The notes below the pieces were generated by a model. That model saw only the letters and a program-made list of their open reading frames with translations, did no database searches and had not been told where the DNA came from. A stretch of 64,000 nt of DNA from an uncultured Lachnospiraceae bacterium (lineage in GTDB: Bacteria; Bacillota; Clostridia; Lachnospirales; Lachnospiraceae), in assembly GCA_903789615.1 (NCBI GenBank), contig CAIFEV010000003.1, positions 62,001 through 126,000 on the forward strand, in the 5' to 3' direction. Position numbers and translations under genes: made by a program. Of this stretch, positions 55,800 to 64,000 are shown in pieces. Within the stretch, counting starts at the first letter, position 1; each line of letters begins with the position of its first letter.

Positions 55800-56157
55800 T
55801 ACAGTGGACGGAGAGGAAGAAAACACGCGCCCGATCGATGAGATCGTAGAGGAACTCAAGCGCGCGATTATGAACAGCAGTGAATACAGAGAATTCCAGC
55901 AGACCGGACGGGAACTGGACAAAACGCCGGATCTGCGCCGGCAGGTAGACGCCGCGCGCCGGGAGCTTTTTAAGGCTCAGAATTCGGATGACGGAGACTC
56001 GCCGGAAAAGATCAATCAGAAGTACGAGGATCTTTTCCAGCAGAGACCGGCAGCCCGCTACCGGAATGCCGAGGTACGGCTTTCCCGGCTGATTCAGCAG
56101 GTATGCCGCAATCTGGTGCGGGATCTGAATTTTGATACGTCGTTTCTGGAACAGTGA
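55792..56157 (+). CDS. YlbF/YmcA-family protein
   Basis: A 121-residue, mostly helical protein of the com_YlbF (DUF964) family, with IDEIVEELKRAIMNSSEYREFQ and a C-terminal LSRLIQQVCRNLVRDLNFD helix. In Bacillus, YlbF, YmcA and YaaT form a complex that tunes RNase Y cleavage. The start overlaps the RNase J stop by 8 bases, placing a possible RNase cofactor with an RNase. Whether it acts on RNase Y or on RNase J here is unknown. Confidence 0.85.
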   Translation: MADTVDGEEENTRPIDEIVEELKRAIMNSSEYREFQQTGRELDKTPDLRRQVDAARRELFKAQNSDDGDSPEKINQKYEDLFQQRPAARYRNAEVRLSRLIQQVCRNLVRDLNFDTSFLEQ

Positions 56158-56170
56158 GTGCCGTAAATCA

Positions 56171-56225
56171 GAAAAGGTGGCCGCAGACAGCGCACAGTAG
56201 GAAAAGCTGCCGGCGGCCTTTCCTT
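56171..56225 (+). terminator. Weak terminator-like hairpin after the YlbF gene
   Basis: GGCCGC (56179-56184) pairs with GCGGCC (56213-56218) over a long loop, followed by TTTCCTT. Flanking AAAGG/CCTTT may extend it with a bulge. Confidence 0.4.
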
Positions 56226-56250
56226 GTGCGCATGCGGCGGGAGGAACATT

Positions 56251-56913
56251 GTGATACTTGACGGGAGACTGCACGCATACATAGATTCGCTGGATGCGGG
56301 CGAAGATGAATTTCTGGAAGATCTTCGGGCAGATGCCAACCGGCGCGGTGTTCCCATCATCCGGCGGCAGGCGCAGAAATTTCTCGCGGTTGTGCTTCAG
56401 ATGAAGCGGCCGCAGCGCATCCTCGAGGTGGGAACGGCGATCGGTTATTCCTCGCTTTTTATGGCAGGCCAGCTCCCGGAATCATCCATTACGACAATGG
56501 AACTGGACCGGGACAGAGCGGCGGAAGCCAGGGAGCATATCCTTGCTGCCGGAAAGCAGGCGCAGATCACGGTCCTTGAGGGGGACAGCGCGCAGATTCT
56601 CCCCGGTCTTGCAGAAAAAGGAAAGAAGTATGATTTTATCTTTCTTGACGCGGCAAAGGGACAGTACATCCGGCTCCTCCCGGTGCTCAAGGAAATGCTT
56701 GAAAACAGCGGCGTGCTGGTGACGGACAATGTGCTGCAGGACGGCACAATCACTGACGCCCGGTGCCTGATTGAAAGACGGGACCGGACGATTTACGAGC
56801 GCGTGCGGGAGTATAACCAGGCCGTCATGCACGACGCAGATCTTACGAGCTGCCTTCTGGCGGTGGGCGACGGCATGACGGTGAGTGTAAAAAAGGACAA
56901 AAGAAAACCATGA
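56251..56913 (+). CDS. trmR: O-methyltransferase, probable tRNA 5-hydroxyuridine methyltransferase TrmR
   Basis: A 220-residue class I SAM methyltransferase. Motif I is ILEVGTAIGYSSLFMA near residue 58, with metal-binding Asp in FIFLDAAKGQY and NVLQDG. In Bacillus, YrrM (TrmR) methylates 5-hydroxyuridine at tRNA wobble position 34 and lies next to yrrN/yrrO (U32 family), as here. The start is GTG 56251 after GGAGGAACATT, giving MILDGRLHAYIDSL, which fits the family N-terminus. The stop overlaps the ATG of the U32 gene. Plain catechol-type O-methylation is the alternative, less likely given context. Confidence 0.85.
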   Translation: MILDGRLHAYIDSLDAGEDEFLEDLRADANRRGVPIIRRQAQKFLAVVLQMKRPQRILEVGTAIGYSSLFMAGQLPESSITTMELDRDRAAEAREHILAAGKQAQITVLEGDSAQILPGLAEKGKKYDFIFLDAAKGQYIRLLPVLKEMLENSGVLVTDNVLQDGTITDARCLIERRDRTIYERVREYNQAVMHDADLTSCLLAVGDGMTVSVKKDKRKP

Positions 56914-58169
56914 AAAGAAATGTAGAACTTCTGGCTCCGGCCGGAAGCCTGGATGTGCTGAAAACGGCAGTTATCTACGGCGCGGACGCGGTGTACATCG
57001 GCGGCGAGGCCTTCGGCCTGAGGGCAAATGCCAAAAATTTCTCAATGGAAGAAATGCGGGAGGGCATCCGGTTTGCCCATGAGCACGGCGCAAAGGTCTA
57101 TGTGACGGCCAATATCCTGGCGCACAACGCGGATCTGGAGCCGGCGAGGGAGTATTTCCGGCAGCTGGAGGCGCTGCGCCCGGACGCGGCGCTTATCTCG
57201 GACCCGGGGCTTTTCCTCATCGCAAAGGAGGAGATGCCGGACGTGCCGATCCACATCAGCACGCAGGCCAACAATACCAACTACGGGACATATAATTTCT
57301 GGTTCGGCCTCGGCGCGACGCGTGTGGTGGCAGCCCGGGAACTCTCTCTGGCGGAAATCCGGGAAATCCGGGAGCACATCCCTGAGGACCGGGAGATTGA
57401 AGCATTTGTCCACGGGGCGATGTGCATTTCGTATTCCGGGAGGTGTCTGCTCTCCAATTTTCTGACGGGACGCGACGCGAACCGCGGCGAGTGCACGCAT
57501 CCCTGCCGCTGGAAGTACCGGGTTCAGGAGGAGACGAGGCCGGGACAGTACATGGATGTGGACGAGACGGACCGGGGGACATTCATCTTTAACTCCAAGG
57601 ACCTGTGCATGATCGAGCACATTCCGGAGATGATGGACGCGGGAATCGACTCGTTCAAGATCGAGGGACGCATGAAGACGGCGCTCTATGTGGCGACAGT
57701 GGTACGCACATATCGCATGGCCATCGATGCGGCGCGGCGCGACCCGGAAGAGTACAGGAAAAATCTTCCGTTCTATCATGAGGAAATCCGGAAGTGCACG
57801 TACCGCCCGTATACCACCGGGTTCATGTTCGGAAAACCGACGAGCCAGACGCAGGTCTATGAGGATGTTCCGTATCTGCACAACTATGTGTACATCGGCA
57901 CGGTTCAGAAAACGGACGGAGCCGGGCGCGTCGTTTTCCCACAGAAGAACAAGTTTGCGGTCGGAGAGACGCTGGAGCTCATGAAGCCGGACGGCCGGAA
58001 CCTCACGGCGCACGTCGCCGGGATATGGGACGATGACGGGAACGCGATGGCAGATGCTCCGCATCCGAAGCAGATACTCCATGTGCAGCTTGATGTGCCG
58101 GCGGCACCGTGGGACATCCTGCGGCGCAAAAGCACAGGGGATTTCGAAGAAAAAGAAAAGGAAGTGTAA
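56910..58169 (+). CDS. trhP: Peptidase U32-family protein, probable tRNA hydroxylation protein TrhP
   Basis: A 419-residue U32 protein, beginning with VELLAPAGSLDVLKTAVIYGADAVYIGG. Conserved cysteines lie in AMCISYSGRCLLS and GECTHPCRWKYR near residues 170-205, followed by FNSKDLCMIEHIPEMMDAGIDSFKIEGRMK. U32 proteins of this type hydroxylate wobble uridine 34 of tRNA using prephenate, supplying the substrate for TrmR, which is encoded just before it with a 4-base overlap. Collagenase activity claimed for older members is not implied. Only one U32 gene is present here, against two in Bacillus. Confidence 0.88.
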   Translation: MKRNVELLAPAGSLDVLKTAVIYGADAVYIGGEAFGLRANAKNFSMEEMREGIRFAHEHGAKVYVTANILAHNADLEPAREYFRQLEALRPDAALISDPGLFLIAKEEMPDVPIHISTQANNTNYGTYNFWFGLGATRVVAARELSLAEIREIREHIPEDREIEAFVHGAMCISYSGRCLLSNFLTGRDANRGECTHPCRWKYRVQEETRPGQYMDVDETDRGTFIFNSKDLCMIEHIPEMMDAGIDSFKIEGRMKTALYVATVVRTYRMAIDAARRDPEEYRKNLPFYHEEIRKCTYRPYTTGFMFGKPTSQTQVYEDVPYLHNYVYIGTVQKTDGAGRVVFPQKNKFAVGETLELMKPDGRNLTAHVAGIWDDDGNAMADAPHPKQILHVQLDVPAAPWDILRRKSTGDFEEKEKEV

Positions 58170-58171
58170 GA

Positions 58172-59998
58172 ATGCCTGTAATCACAGATCCGGAAATCAT
58201 TCGGGGACGCCTTGCGGCAGTCCGTGAAAATATGCGCCAGGCGGGCGTCGACGTGTGTGTTGTCACAACCGATGACTTTCACCAGTCAGAGTATTCGGGA
58301 GCGTACTTTCAGACGAGGCGGTACCTGACCGGCTTCACCGGCTCGGCCGGAACACTTGTGCTGGGGAAGGATGACGCGGCGCTGTTCACGGATGGCCGGT
58401 ATTTTCTCCAGGCGGCTCTTCAGATCAAAGACACCGGAATCACACTCATGAAGATGGGACAGGAAGGTGTTCCGGATATCATGCAGTATCTGGCGGGAAA
58501 AAGCGGAGGAGACGCATGTATCGGATTTGACGGCAGAACAGTCGCTTACCGCATGGGCGCGCGCATGGCGGAGATCTTTAACGGACGTGTCCGGGAGGAT
58601 TTCGATCCGGTCAGGGGACTCTGGGAAGACCGCCCGTCGTTCCCGGACAGCGCGGTCTATGAACTTTCTGAACGCTTTACGGGTGAGAGCAGAAGCGCGA
58701 AGCTCTCCCGTCTCCGGTCCGCGCTGTTACAGGACGGATGCGGCGCGACACTTATCGCCTCGCTGGATGACATCGCGTGGACACTGAATCTGCGGGGCGA
58801 TGACGTCGCGTGCAACCCGGTATTCATGGGGTATCTGTGGATCGGGAAAGAAACTTCCGTTCTGTTTGCAAGTGAAGCGGCTTTTTCACCGGAAATCCGC
58901 CGGGAACTGGCAGCAGACGGTGTTACACTCAGGCCCTATGAGGCTGCCTATGAGGAGATCCGGAAACTGGCGGAAAAGGAGCAATGCGTGCTGCTTGACC
59001 CGCGGCGTACGAATTTCCGGCTGTTCTCGATCATAGCCGGTGAGTGCGGCGTGTACCAGGCCGAAAACCCGTCGGTGATGATGAAAGCGGTCAAGAATGA
59101 GACGGAAATCGCCTGCCTTAAGGACATTCACGCGGACGACGGCGTGGCGGTGTTCCGCTTTTCGCTGTGGCTCAAAGACCAGATGAGGCGGATGGCTGCC
59201 GGAGAGGATATCCGTATCACGGAGCTTGACGCGGCAGAAAAGCTTGACTCTCTTCGCGCACAGATTCCGGATTTCATAGAGCTGAGTTTTCCGACGATCT
59301 CGGCATACGGTGTCAACGGCGCCCAGCTGCACTATGCGCCGACCAGAGAAAACTGCGCCCGGCTGTATCCGGAAGGCATGCTTCTCATCGATTCCGGCGG
59401 ACAGTACAGCCGCGGCACGACGGACATCACCCGCACGTGGGCTCTCGGGCCGGTGAGCGAGGATATGAAGCGCCATTTCACTCTGACGCTTGCCGGAATG
59501 CTGGCGCTTGGCGACGCACACTTTCTGAAAGGCGTCGACGGCTACGGGCTGGATATTTTAGCCCGGGCACCGCTTTGGAACGAACACGTGGATTACCGCT
59601 GCGGAACGGGTCACGGCGTTGGTTTCTGCCTTAACGTTCATGAGGCCCCCAACGGCTTCCGCTGGCACCGCATCCGCGGCGTGAACGAGCTGGCTGTTCA
59701 GGAACCGGGTATGGTTACTTCCGATGAGCCGGGCGTATATGTGGACGGAAAGTACGGAATCCGCATCGAAAATCTGATGCTGTGTGAGAAGGATCTGACC
59801 AATGAATACGGGACATGGCTTAAGTTCCGTTTTCTTACGATGGTTCCGATCGACAGAGACCTGATCGATACACGCTTCCTGCGCGCGGAGGACCTTGCCA
59901 GACTGAATGCCTATCACAGGCAGGTTTACGAAACTCTCGCGCCCAGACTGACGGAAGACGAGCGCACGCAGCTTGCAAGGCAGACCGCACCGATGTGA
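58172..59998 (+). CDS. Xaa-Pro aminopeptidase (M24B, long form)
   Basis: A 608-residue aminopeptidase P of the long, three-domain type. Two creatinase-like N-terminal domains (about 1-310) precede the pita-bread catalytic domain (about 315-545) and a short C-terminal domain. Dimetal ligands are in LLIDSGGQYSRGTTDITRTW (two Asp), GTGHGVGFCLNVHEAP (His), TSDEPGVYVDG and IRIENLMLCE (Glu). It removes N-terminal residues ahead of proline in the cytoplasm. ATG 58172 lies 2 bases after the U32 stop with AAGGAAG upstream, so it is in the same transcript. Confidence 0.94.
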   Translation: MPVITDPEIIRGRLAAVRENMRQAGVDVCVVTTDDFHQSEYSGAYFQTRRYLTGFTGSAGTLVLGKDDAALFTDGRYFLQAALQIKDTGITLMKMGQEGVPDIMQYLAGKSGGDACIGFDGRTVAYRMGARMAEIFNGRVREDFDPVRGLWEDRPSFPDSAVYELSERFTGESRSAKLSRLRSALLQDGCGATLIASLDDIAWTLNLRGDDVACNPVFMGYLWIGKETSVLFASEAAFSPEIRRELAADGVTLRPYEAAYEEIRKLAEKEQCVLLDPRRTNFRLFSIIAGECGVYQAENPSVMMKAVKNETEIACLKDIHADDGVAVFRFSLWLKDQMRRMAAGEDIRITELDAAEKLDSLRAQIPDFIELSFPTISAYGVNGAQLHYAPTRENCARLYPEGMLLIDSGGQYSRGTTDITRTWALGPVSEDMKRHFTLTLAGMLALGDAHFLKGVDGYGLDILARAPLWNEHVDYRCGTGHGVGFCLNVHEAPNGFRWHRIRGVNELAVQEPGMVTSDEPGVYVDGKYGIRIENLMLCEKDLTNEYGTWLKFRFLTMVPIDRDLIDTRFLRAEDLARLNAYHRQVYETLAPRLTEDERTQLARQTAPM

Positions 59999-60016
59999 TA
60001 CCGGAAGGATGAACGG

Positions 60017-61411
60017 ATGAAAAAGGGAAACTTTTATACCGGCATCGCCGGTGAAGTGGCGTACCCGAACCGGACCGCCGTAAAGGTGACAGAAAGTGAA
60101 GACCCGGAGGATGTCGGCCGGACCGTCACCGTGAAAAATGTAATACCCGGCCGGAAGATCCGGTTTCTGCTGAACAAGAACCGCAGAGACAATCCGTCCG
60201 GCATCTGCAGAGAGGTGCTTGAGCGCTCTCCGCTTGAGACACAGACGCCCTGTCCGCATTTCGGAGACTGCGGCGGCTGCCTGTATCAGACGGTCGGATA
60301 TGAGAAACAGCTCGAACTCAAAAGAAATCAGGTGAAAAAGCTGCTGGACGGCGCGGTGCGCACTCCCTGCAGGTTTGAAGGCATTCTGCCATCCCCGGAG
60401 CCGGAATTCTACCGCAACAAGATGGAATTCACGTTCGGCGATTCTGTCAAGGATGGCCCGCTGGTGCTGGGACTTCACCGGGCAAACAGCATGTATGACG
60501 TGATTCCGGCTGACGGGTGCCGCCTGGTGAGCCCGGACGTCAGCCTGATTCTGCAGGCAGTGACGGACACGGCAAAAAAACTCGGTCTGTCCTTTTACCA
60601 GAAGAAGACATTTACCGGATATCTGCGGCATCTGCTGGTACGCCGCTCGCATACGACCGGCGGCATCATGGCGGACATCGTGACTTCCGGACAGGAGCAG
60701 CACGATCTGAGGCCTTTTGTCGACGCGATCCTTGCGTGCGGGCCGCAGATGGAGGGACATGTGAGCGGGATCCTGCACACGACCAACGACTCAACTGCGG
60801 ACAAGGTGACCGACGAGGCCACGGAGGTTCTCTACGGGCGGCCGGAGATCACAGAGACCGTCCTCGGCCTTACCTTTACCATAACGCCGTTCTCGTTTTT
60901 CCAGACCAACACGGCGGGAGCCGAAGTCCTCTACAGCAAGGTGCGGGAGTATGCGGGGAGTGTTGACGGGCAGGTTCTGTTTGACCTGTACTCCGGGACC
61001 GGCACCATCGCGCAGATCCTGGCACCGGTAGCAAAGGAAGTGGTCAGTGTTGAGATCGTTCCGGAGGCTGTGCGGGCGGCAAAGGACAACGCGGCCAGAA
61101 ACGGACTCACCAACTGTACGTTCCTGACCGGTGACGTGCTCAAGGTCCTCGATGGGATCGCCCAGCGTCCGGACAGCATCATACTGGATCCGCCCCGCGA
61201 CGGTGTGCACCCGAAGGCACTGCAGCACATCCTGAATTACGGGGTGCAGCATATCATCTATGTATCCTGCAAACCGACTTCCCTTATGAGAGATCTGTCA
61301 GCAATCCAGGATGCTGGATACCGGCTTGAAAAGGTGTGCTGCGTCGATCTCTTCCCTTCGACGACGGGGGTGGAAACCATAGGGTTGTTATCCCGGTCAG
61401 ATCTGATATGA
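60017..61411 (+). CDS. 23S rRNA (uracil-5-)-methyltransferase, RlmD/RlmCD family
   Basis: A 464-residue TrmA-family methyltransferase. An N-terminal TRAM-like beta domain is followed by the 4Fe-4S Cys motif CPHFGDCGGCLYQ near residue 77-90. The SAM fold has DLYSGTGTIAQILAP and VEIVPEAVRAAKDNA; the catalytic Cys is in YVSCKPTSL and the PP motif is ILDPPRDGVHP. It methylates a uridine in 23S rRNA (U1939 or both U747 and U1939 in Bacillota). ATG 60017 lies 18 bases after the aminopeptidase stop. It ends 21 bases from the convergent peptidase gene without a clear terminator. Confidence 0.93.
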   Translation: MKKGNFYTGIAGEVAYPNRTAVKVTESEDPEDVGRTVTVKNVIPGRKIRFLLNKNRRDNPSGICREVLERSPLETQTPCPHFGDCGGCLYQTVGYEKQLELKRNQVKKLLDGAVRTPCRFEGILPSPEPEFYRNKMEFTFGDSVKDGPLVLGLHRANSMYDVIPADGCRLVSPDVSLILQAVTDTAKKLGLSFYQKKTFTGYLRHLLVRRSHTTGGIMADIVTSGQEQHDLRPFVDAILACGPQMEGHVSGILHTTNDSTADKVTDEATEVLYGRPEITETVLGLTFTITPFSFFQTNTAGAEVLYSKVREYAGSVDGQVLFDLYSGTGTIAQILAPVAKEVVSVEIVPEAVRAAKDNAARNGLTNCTFLTGDVLKVLDGIAQRPDSIILDPPRDGVHPKALQHILNYGVQHIIYVSCKPTSLMRDLSAIQDAGYRLEKVCCVDLFPSTTGVETIGLLSRSDLI

Positions 61412-61432
61412 ACGTAGTTTGGAGCTTTTCCT

Positions 61433-62602
61433 TTACCACACCGCCACGGCGCCGCGCATGACGTCAAAACTGCTTGTGAAGGTATCCCAGGAAACCCACA
61501 CCATTCCGGAGGAAGAACCTCCCGGTGCCGGGTCTGCGATGTAAAACTCGCGGGTGTCCGGATTAAATCCGCACAGAAGCATGACATGCGCATTGGTCTT
61601 GTAGCTGCCCCACCAGTAATCTTCCGGTTCGGTCGGCCCGAACTTGTAAGAAGTCCACACAACGACCGGATGCCCGAGATACAGCTGATAGATCAGATCT
61701 TCCTCACTGCATCCCGTGATATCGGCTGTGGACGCATACCTTGTACCCCAGGAAGCGACAGCCGGCATATTGATGCCGTCAAAATTCCCGTCATTGGCAT
61801 ATGGTGTTCCGACAAATCCGTGATTCGGATTGGCGTCGGACGCATACGGCATTGTGGTGAGAAACTGCTGATACGACATATCCGTGCAGTACCCTTTTGA
61901 CCACAGCGCCATGAGAAGAGACGCACCTTCGCAGCCCATCGGGGCTCCTTCTGCAACCTGGTCGATATAGCTGCTGACAGGCAGCACGATTTTTCCGAGA
62001 GGTGCGGCACTTCCGTCAGACCCGTAAACGAGATACCGGTCCTGTCCGGCATCATACAGTACTGTGTTGTACGCAGTGGGCACGGTTTCCGGCGCTTCTG
62101 AAACGCCGGCCGTCCCGGATTCAGCAGCTGCCTTCTCTGAATCTGCGGCGGCAGTCTCCGGAGCGGAAACAGATGCCTGCGTCCTGTTGCCGGCGGTCTC
62201 CTGAGAGACCGCTGCGGGGGCGGCAGGGACATCTGAGATGACGGCAGCGGCAGTACCTGCCTCTGGCGTGATATCGGATGAATCCCGGGAGGTGCTTTCA
62301 TCTGCCGCTGAATCTGCGGCAGCGGCGATGCTTTCCTCCGGATTTTCTGACGCATCGCCGGCTTCCGTTATGGCAGTTTCTCCCGTGGTTTCAGCAGATG
62401 CAGCTTTGGATGTGGTCTCTGAAGCAGCACCCGCTGCGGCAGAACGCGAACCTGAGGATGGCGTTCCGGTTGTGGACGCGGCAGAAGCTGTCGTGCCTGC
62501 TGCAGCAGCTGTCTGATTTGCGGTGCCGCAGGACGTGAGGGCCAGACTGAGACTGACGGAACAGATACAAAGCAGTGTGAGGGTATAAAATTTTTTCTTC
62601 AT
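61433..62602 (-). CDS. C39-like peptidase lipoprotein with long low-complexity linker
   Basis: A 389-residue secreted lipoprotein. The signal peptide ends in lipobox LTSC with Cys25. Residues about 27-185 are a low-complexity Ala/Ser/Thr/Glu linker that should span the cell wall. The C-terminal domain is a papain-fold Peptidase_C39_2 type: Cys in GAPMGCEGASLLMAL, His in NAHVMLLCGF and Asp in FYIADPAPG. Such proteins are surface cysteine peptidases or bacteriocin-like proteases of unknown target. It is a single minus-strand gene behind its own TTGCAT-17-TATAAT promoter. Confidence 0.88.
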   Translation of the reverse strand: MKKKFYTLTLLCICSVSLSLALTSCGTANQTAAAAGTTASAASTTGTPSSGSRSAAAGAASETTSKAASAETTGETAITEAGDASENPEESIAAAADSAADESTSRDSSDITPEAGTAAAVISDVPAAPAAVSQETAGNRTQASVSAPETAAADSEKAAAESGTAGVSEAPETVPTAYNTVLYDAGQDRYLVYGSDGSAAPLGKIVLPVSSYIDQVAEGAPMGCEGASLLMALWSKGYCTDMSYQQFLTTMPYASDANPNHGFVGTPYANDGNFDGINMPAVASWGTRYASTADITGCSEEDLIYQLYLGHPVVVWTSYKFGPTEPEDYWWGSYKTNAHVMLLCGFNPDTREFYIADPAPGGSSSGMVWVSWDTFTSSFDVMRGAVAVW

Positions 62603-62653
62603 GATATTCTAACGGCAGTGAAATAAAAGAAATGAAATATTAATGATGGTATG

Positions 62654-62682
62654 ATTATAGGGCTGCGAGAGAGGAAATGCAA
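62654..62682 (-). promoter_or_regulatory. Promoter of the C39-like lipoprotein gene
   Basis: On the minus strand TTGCAT (62677-62682) is followed by a 17-bp spacer and a perfect TATAAT (62654-62659). The gene starts 51 bases later. Confidence 0.8.
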
Positions 62683-62689
62683 GAGCATA

Positions 62690-62717
62690 AAAATACCGGC
62701 AGGCCCTCAGTCCTGCC
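62690..62717 (-). terminator. Terminator of the right-edge dehydratase gene
   Basis: On the minus strand GGCAGG (62717-62712) pairs with CCTGCC (62703-62698), followed by GGTATTTTTA. The stem overlaps the stop codon of the dehydratase gene (62707-62709). Confidence 0.7.
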
Positions 62718-64000
62718 AGCTGCCGGAAAACCGGCTGTAATCCAGATACGCCCCTTTCATCGGCGAAGCCGCCAGCAGGCGGTACAGCGCCAGGACACCG
62801 TCTGGATACTTCGGTTTGCGCGGCTTCCATTTTTTCCTTCTCTCATCCAGAATGGCCCGGATTTCTTCAGGCGTCTTTTTTTCACCCCTGACCCCTGTGA
62901 TTTCCAGTATGCGGGCAGGAATGTCGATGTGGATCAGATCGCCTTCTTCTATCAGAGCAATCGGACCGCCGTCGGCGGCCTCCGGGCTGCAGTGTCCGAT
63001 AACCGGACCGGTGGATGCACCGGAAAAACGGCCGTCGGTGATCAGTGCGATGCTCCGGCCAAGCTGCGGGTCGGAAGAGATGGCTTCTGATGTGTAGAAC
63101 ATTTCCGGCATACCGCTGCCCTTCGGGCCTTCATAGCGAATCAGCACCGCGTCGCCCGGATGGACCTTATGCCCTAAAACAGCCGCGAGACATTCTTCCT
63201 CGGAGTCAAAGGGCCTGGCTTTCAGCGTGACGGAAAACATCTCGCGCGGGCAGGCTGTGTGCTTGATCACAGCCCCTTCCGGCGCAAGATTTCCTTTCAG
63301 GATCGCGATGGAACCGTTCGTGTCAATCGGCCGGTCAAAGGGGCGGATGATGTCCTCTTTTGTGATTCGGGTGCCTCTCACCCGGTTGGCTTCCTGAAGG
63401 AGACTTTCACAGTGCTCATAAAAGCCGCTGCGCTTCAGATCTTCAAGGTTTTCACCCAGTGTCTTTCCTGTCACGGTCCGCGCACTCATGTGCAGCATCG
63501 GGCGGATTTCCTCCATGACAGCAGGAACACCGCCGGCGTAGTAAAAGAATTCCGCCGGATAGGTGCCGGATGGGCGGATGTTCAGGAGATAGCGTGCGTT
63601 CCGGTGAAGCCTGTCAAAGTCATCACCGGTGATTTCAATTCCCAGCTCATGCGCGATGGCAGGTAGGTGCAGCAGGGCATTGGTAGAACCGGAGATGGCC
63701 GCATGGACCAGAATGGCATTTTCAAAACTTTCTGCCGTCAGGATATCGGAGGGGCGTGCATCCGGATTTCCGGCGAGTTTTACCGCGAGCTTTCCCGCTT
63801 CTTTTGCACAGCGCACCAGATCCGGACTCTGCGCCGGCAGAAGTGCAGATCCGGGAAGAGCCAGCCCCAGCGCCTCTGCCATGATCTGCATGGTGCTGGC
63901 AGTTCCGATGAAGGAGCAGGCTCCGCAGGAGGGACATGCATTTTCCTTGGCCCACTCCAGCTTTTCCCTGCTGATTTCTTTTCGCTGATATTTTGCGCTG
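62707..64000 (-). CDS. IlvD/Edd-family dehydratase, probably a sugar-acid dehydratase (partial)
   Basis: The frame runs through the right edge, so the N-terminus is missing; 430 residues are seen. The iron-sulfur motif reads C-P-S-C-G-A-C-S-F-I-G-T near residue 25 of the visible part, just upstream of the first in-window ATG (63891), so that ATG is not the true start. [17 protein letters not shown] and [19 protein letters not shown] are family signatures. The pattern (KGNLAPEGAVIKHTA, GPKGSGMPEMFY) looks closer to YjhG/YagF-type sugar-acid dehydratases than to IlvD, whose true copy is at 38650. Substrate is not determinable here. Confidence 0.85.
   Translation of the reverse strand, partial: SAKYQRKEISREKLEWAKENACPSCGACSFIGTASTMQIMAEALGLALPGSALLPAQSPDLVRCAKEAGKLAVKLAGNPDARPSDILTAESFENAILVHAAISGSTNALLHLPAIAHELGIEITGDDFDRLHRNARYLLNIRPSGTYPAEFFYYAGGVPAVMEEIRPMLHMSARTVTGKTLGENLEDLKRSGFYEHCESLLQEANRVRGTRITKEDIIRPFDRPIDTNGSIAILKGNLAPEGAVIKHTACPREMFSVTLKARPFDSEEECLAAVLGHKVHPGDAVLIRYEGPKGSGMPEMFYTSEAISSDPQLGRSIALITDGRFSGASTGPVIGHCSPEAADGGPIALIEEGDLIHIDIPARILEITGVRGEKKTPEEIRAILDERRKKWKPRKPKYPDGVLALYRLLAASPMKGAYLDYSRFSGSWQD

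Noticed and set aside
53544-55922. 792-codon minus-strand open frame
   Set aside because: It is the in-register complement of the RNase J gene, whose motifs are clear. The antisense product has no domain.

Overview
The window comes from an anaerobic Bacillota chromosome, most likely a moderately GC-rich Lachnospiraceae-type Clostridium relative. This is judged from gene content and synteny: a mraZ-to-ftsZ division cluster, RNase J beside a YlbF-family protein, the ireB-ruvX-DUF1292 trio, NifJ-type pyruvate:ferredoxin oxidoreductase, an A-type flavodiiron protein, a membrane pyrophosphatase, and strong GGAGG-type ribosome binding sites with some TTG and GTG starts. No rRNA, tRNA, CRISPR array, prophage or insertion sequence was seen.

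Layout. Bases 1-10.7 kb form a carbohydrate island: the start of a probable zinc alcohol dehydrogenase (minus, left edge), a leucine-rich-repeat/metallo-beta-lactamase fusion, a GntR/UTRA regulator (minus), a three-gene ABC sugar importer lacking its ATPase, two paralogous FAD oxidoreductases, and a TIM-barrel sugar isomerase/epimerase between them. A 14-bp palindrome (TATGTTATAACATA or a one-mismatch form) lies before the left-edge gene, at the regulator's start codon and on the -10 box of the transporter promoter. It is probably the regulator's operator. This is the best candidate here for an undescribed pathway: import and oxidation of an unknown glycoside or sugar derivative.

From 10.7 to 15 kb come YchF and an orphan PTS IIC-like membrane protein (both minus), then a polytopic GT-C-like membrane protein. 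From 15.1 to 23.8 kb is a division/cell-wall cluster (mraZ, rsmH, ftsL, spoVD-like PBP, murD, ftsW, ftsQ, ftsZ) without mraY, murF or murG. From 23.9 to 32.5 kb are an amidase, lepA, hemW, a flavodiiron protein and nifJ.

From 32.7 to 44.4 kb lie a stand-alone DnaK paralog, aroC, tgt, yajC, then leuB, ilvD, ilvB, serC and serA. From 44.5 to 52.5 kb are hppA, an esterase, a GlgB-like protein whose catalytic residues are mostly replaced and which ends in a coiled coil, an MscS channel, and a VTC-domain/DUF4956 pair. From 52.6 to 61.4 kb run ireB, ruvX, a DUF1292 gene, RNase J with a long basic N-terminal tail, ylbF, the tRNA wobble-uridine pair trmR and U32/TrhP, a long aminopeptidase P and an RlmD-type methyltransferase. 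The right edge has a C39-like lipoprotein peptidase and a truncated IlvD/Edd-family sugar-acid dehydratase, both minus.

Most intergenic gaps hold a recognisable terminator and/or sigma-A-type promoter, listed below. Family assignments come from reading the protein sequences; no database search was run.
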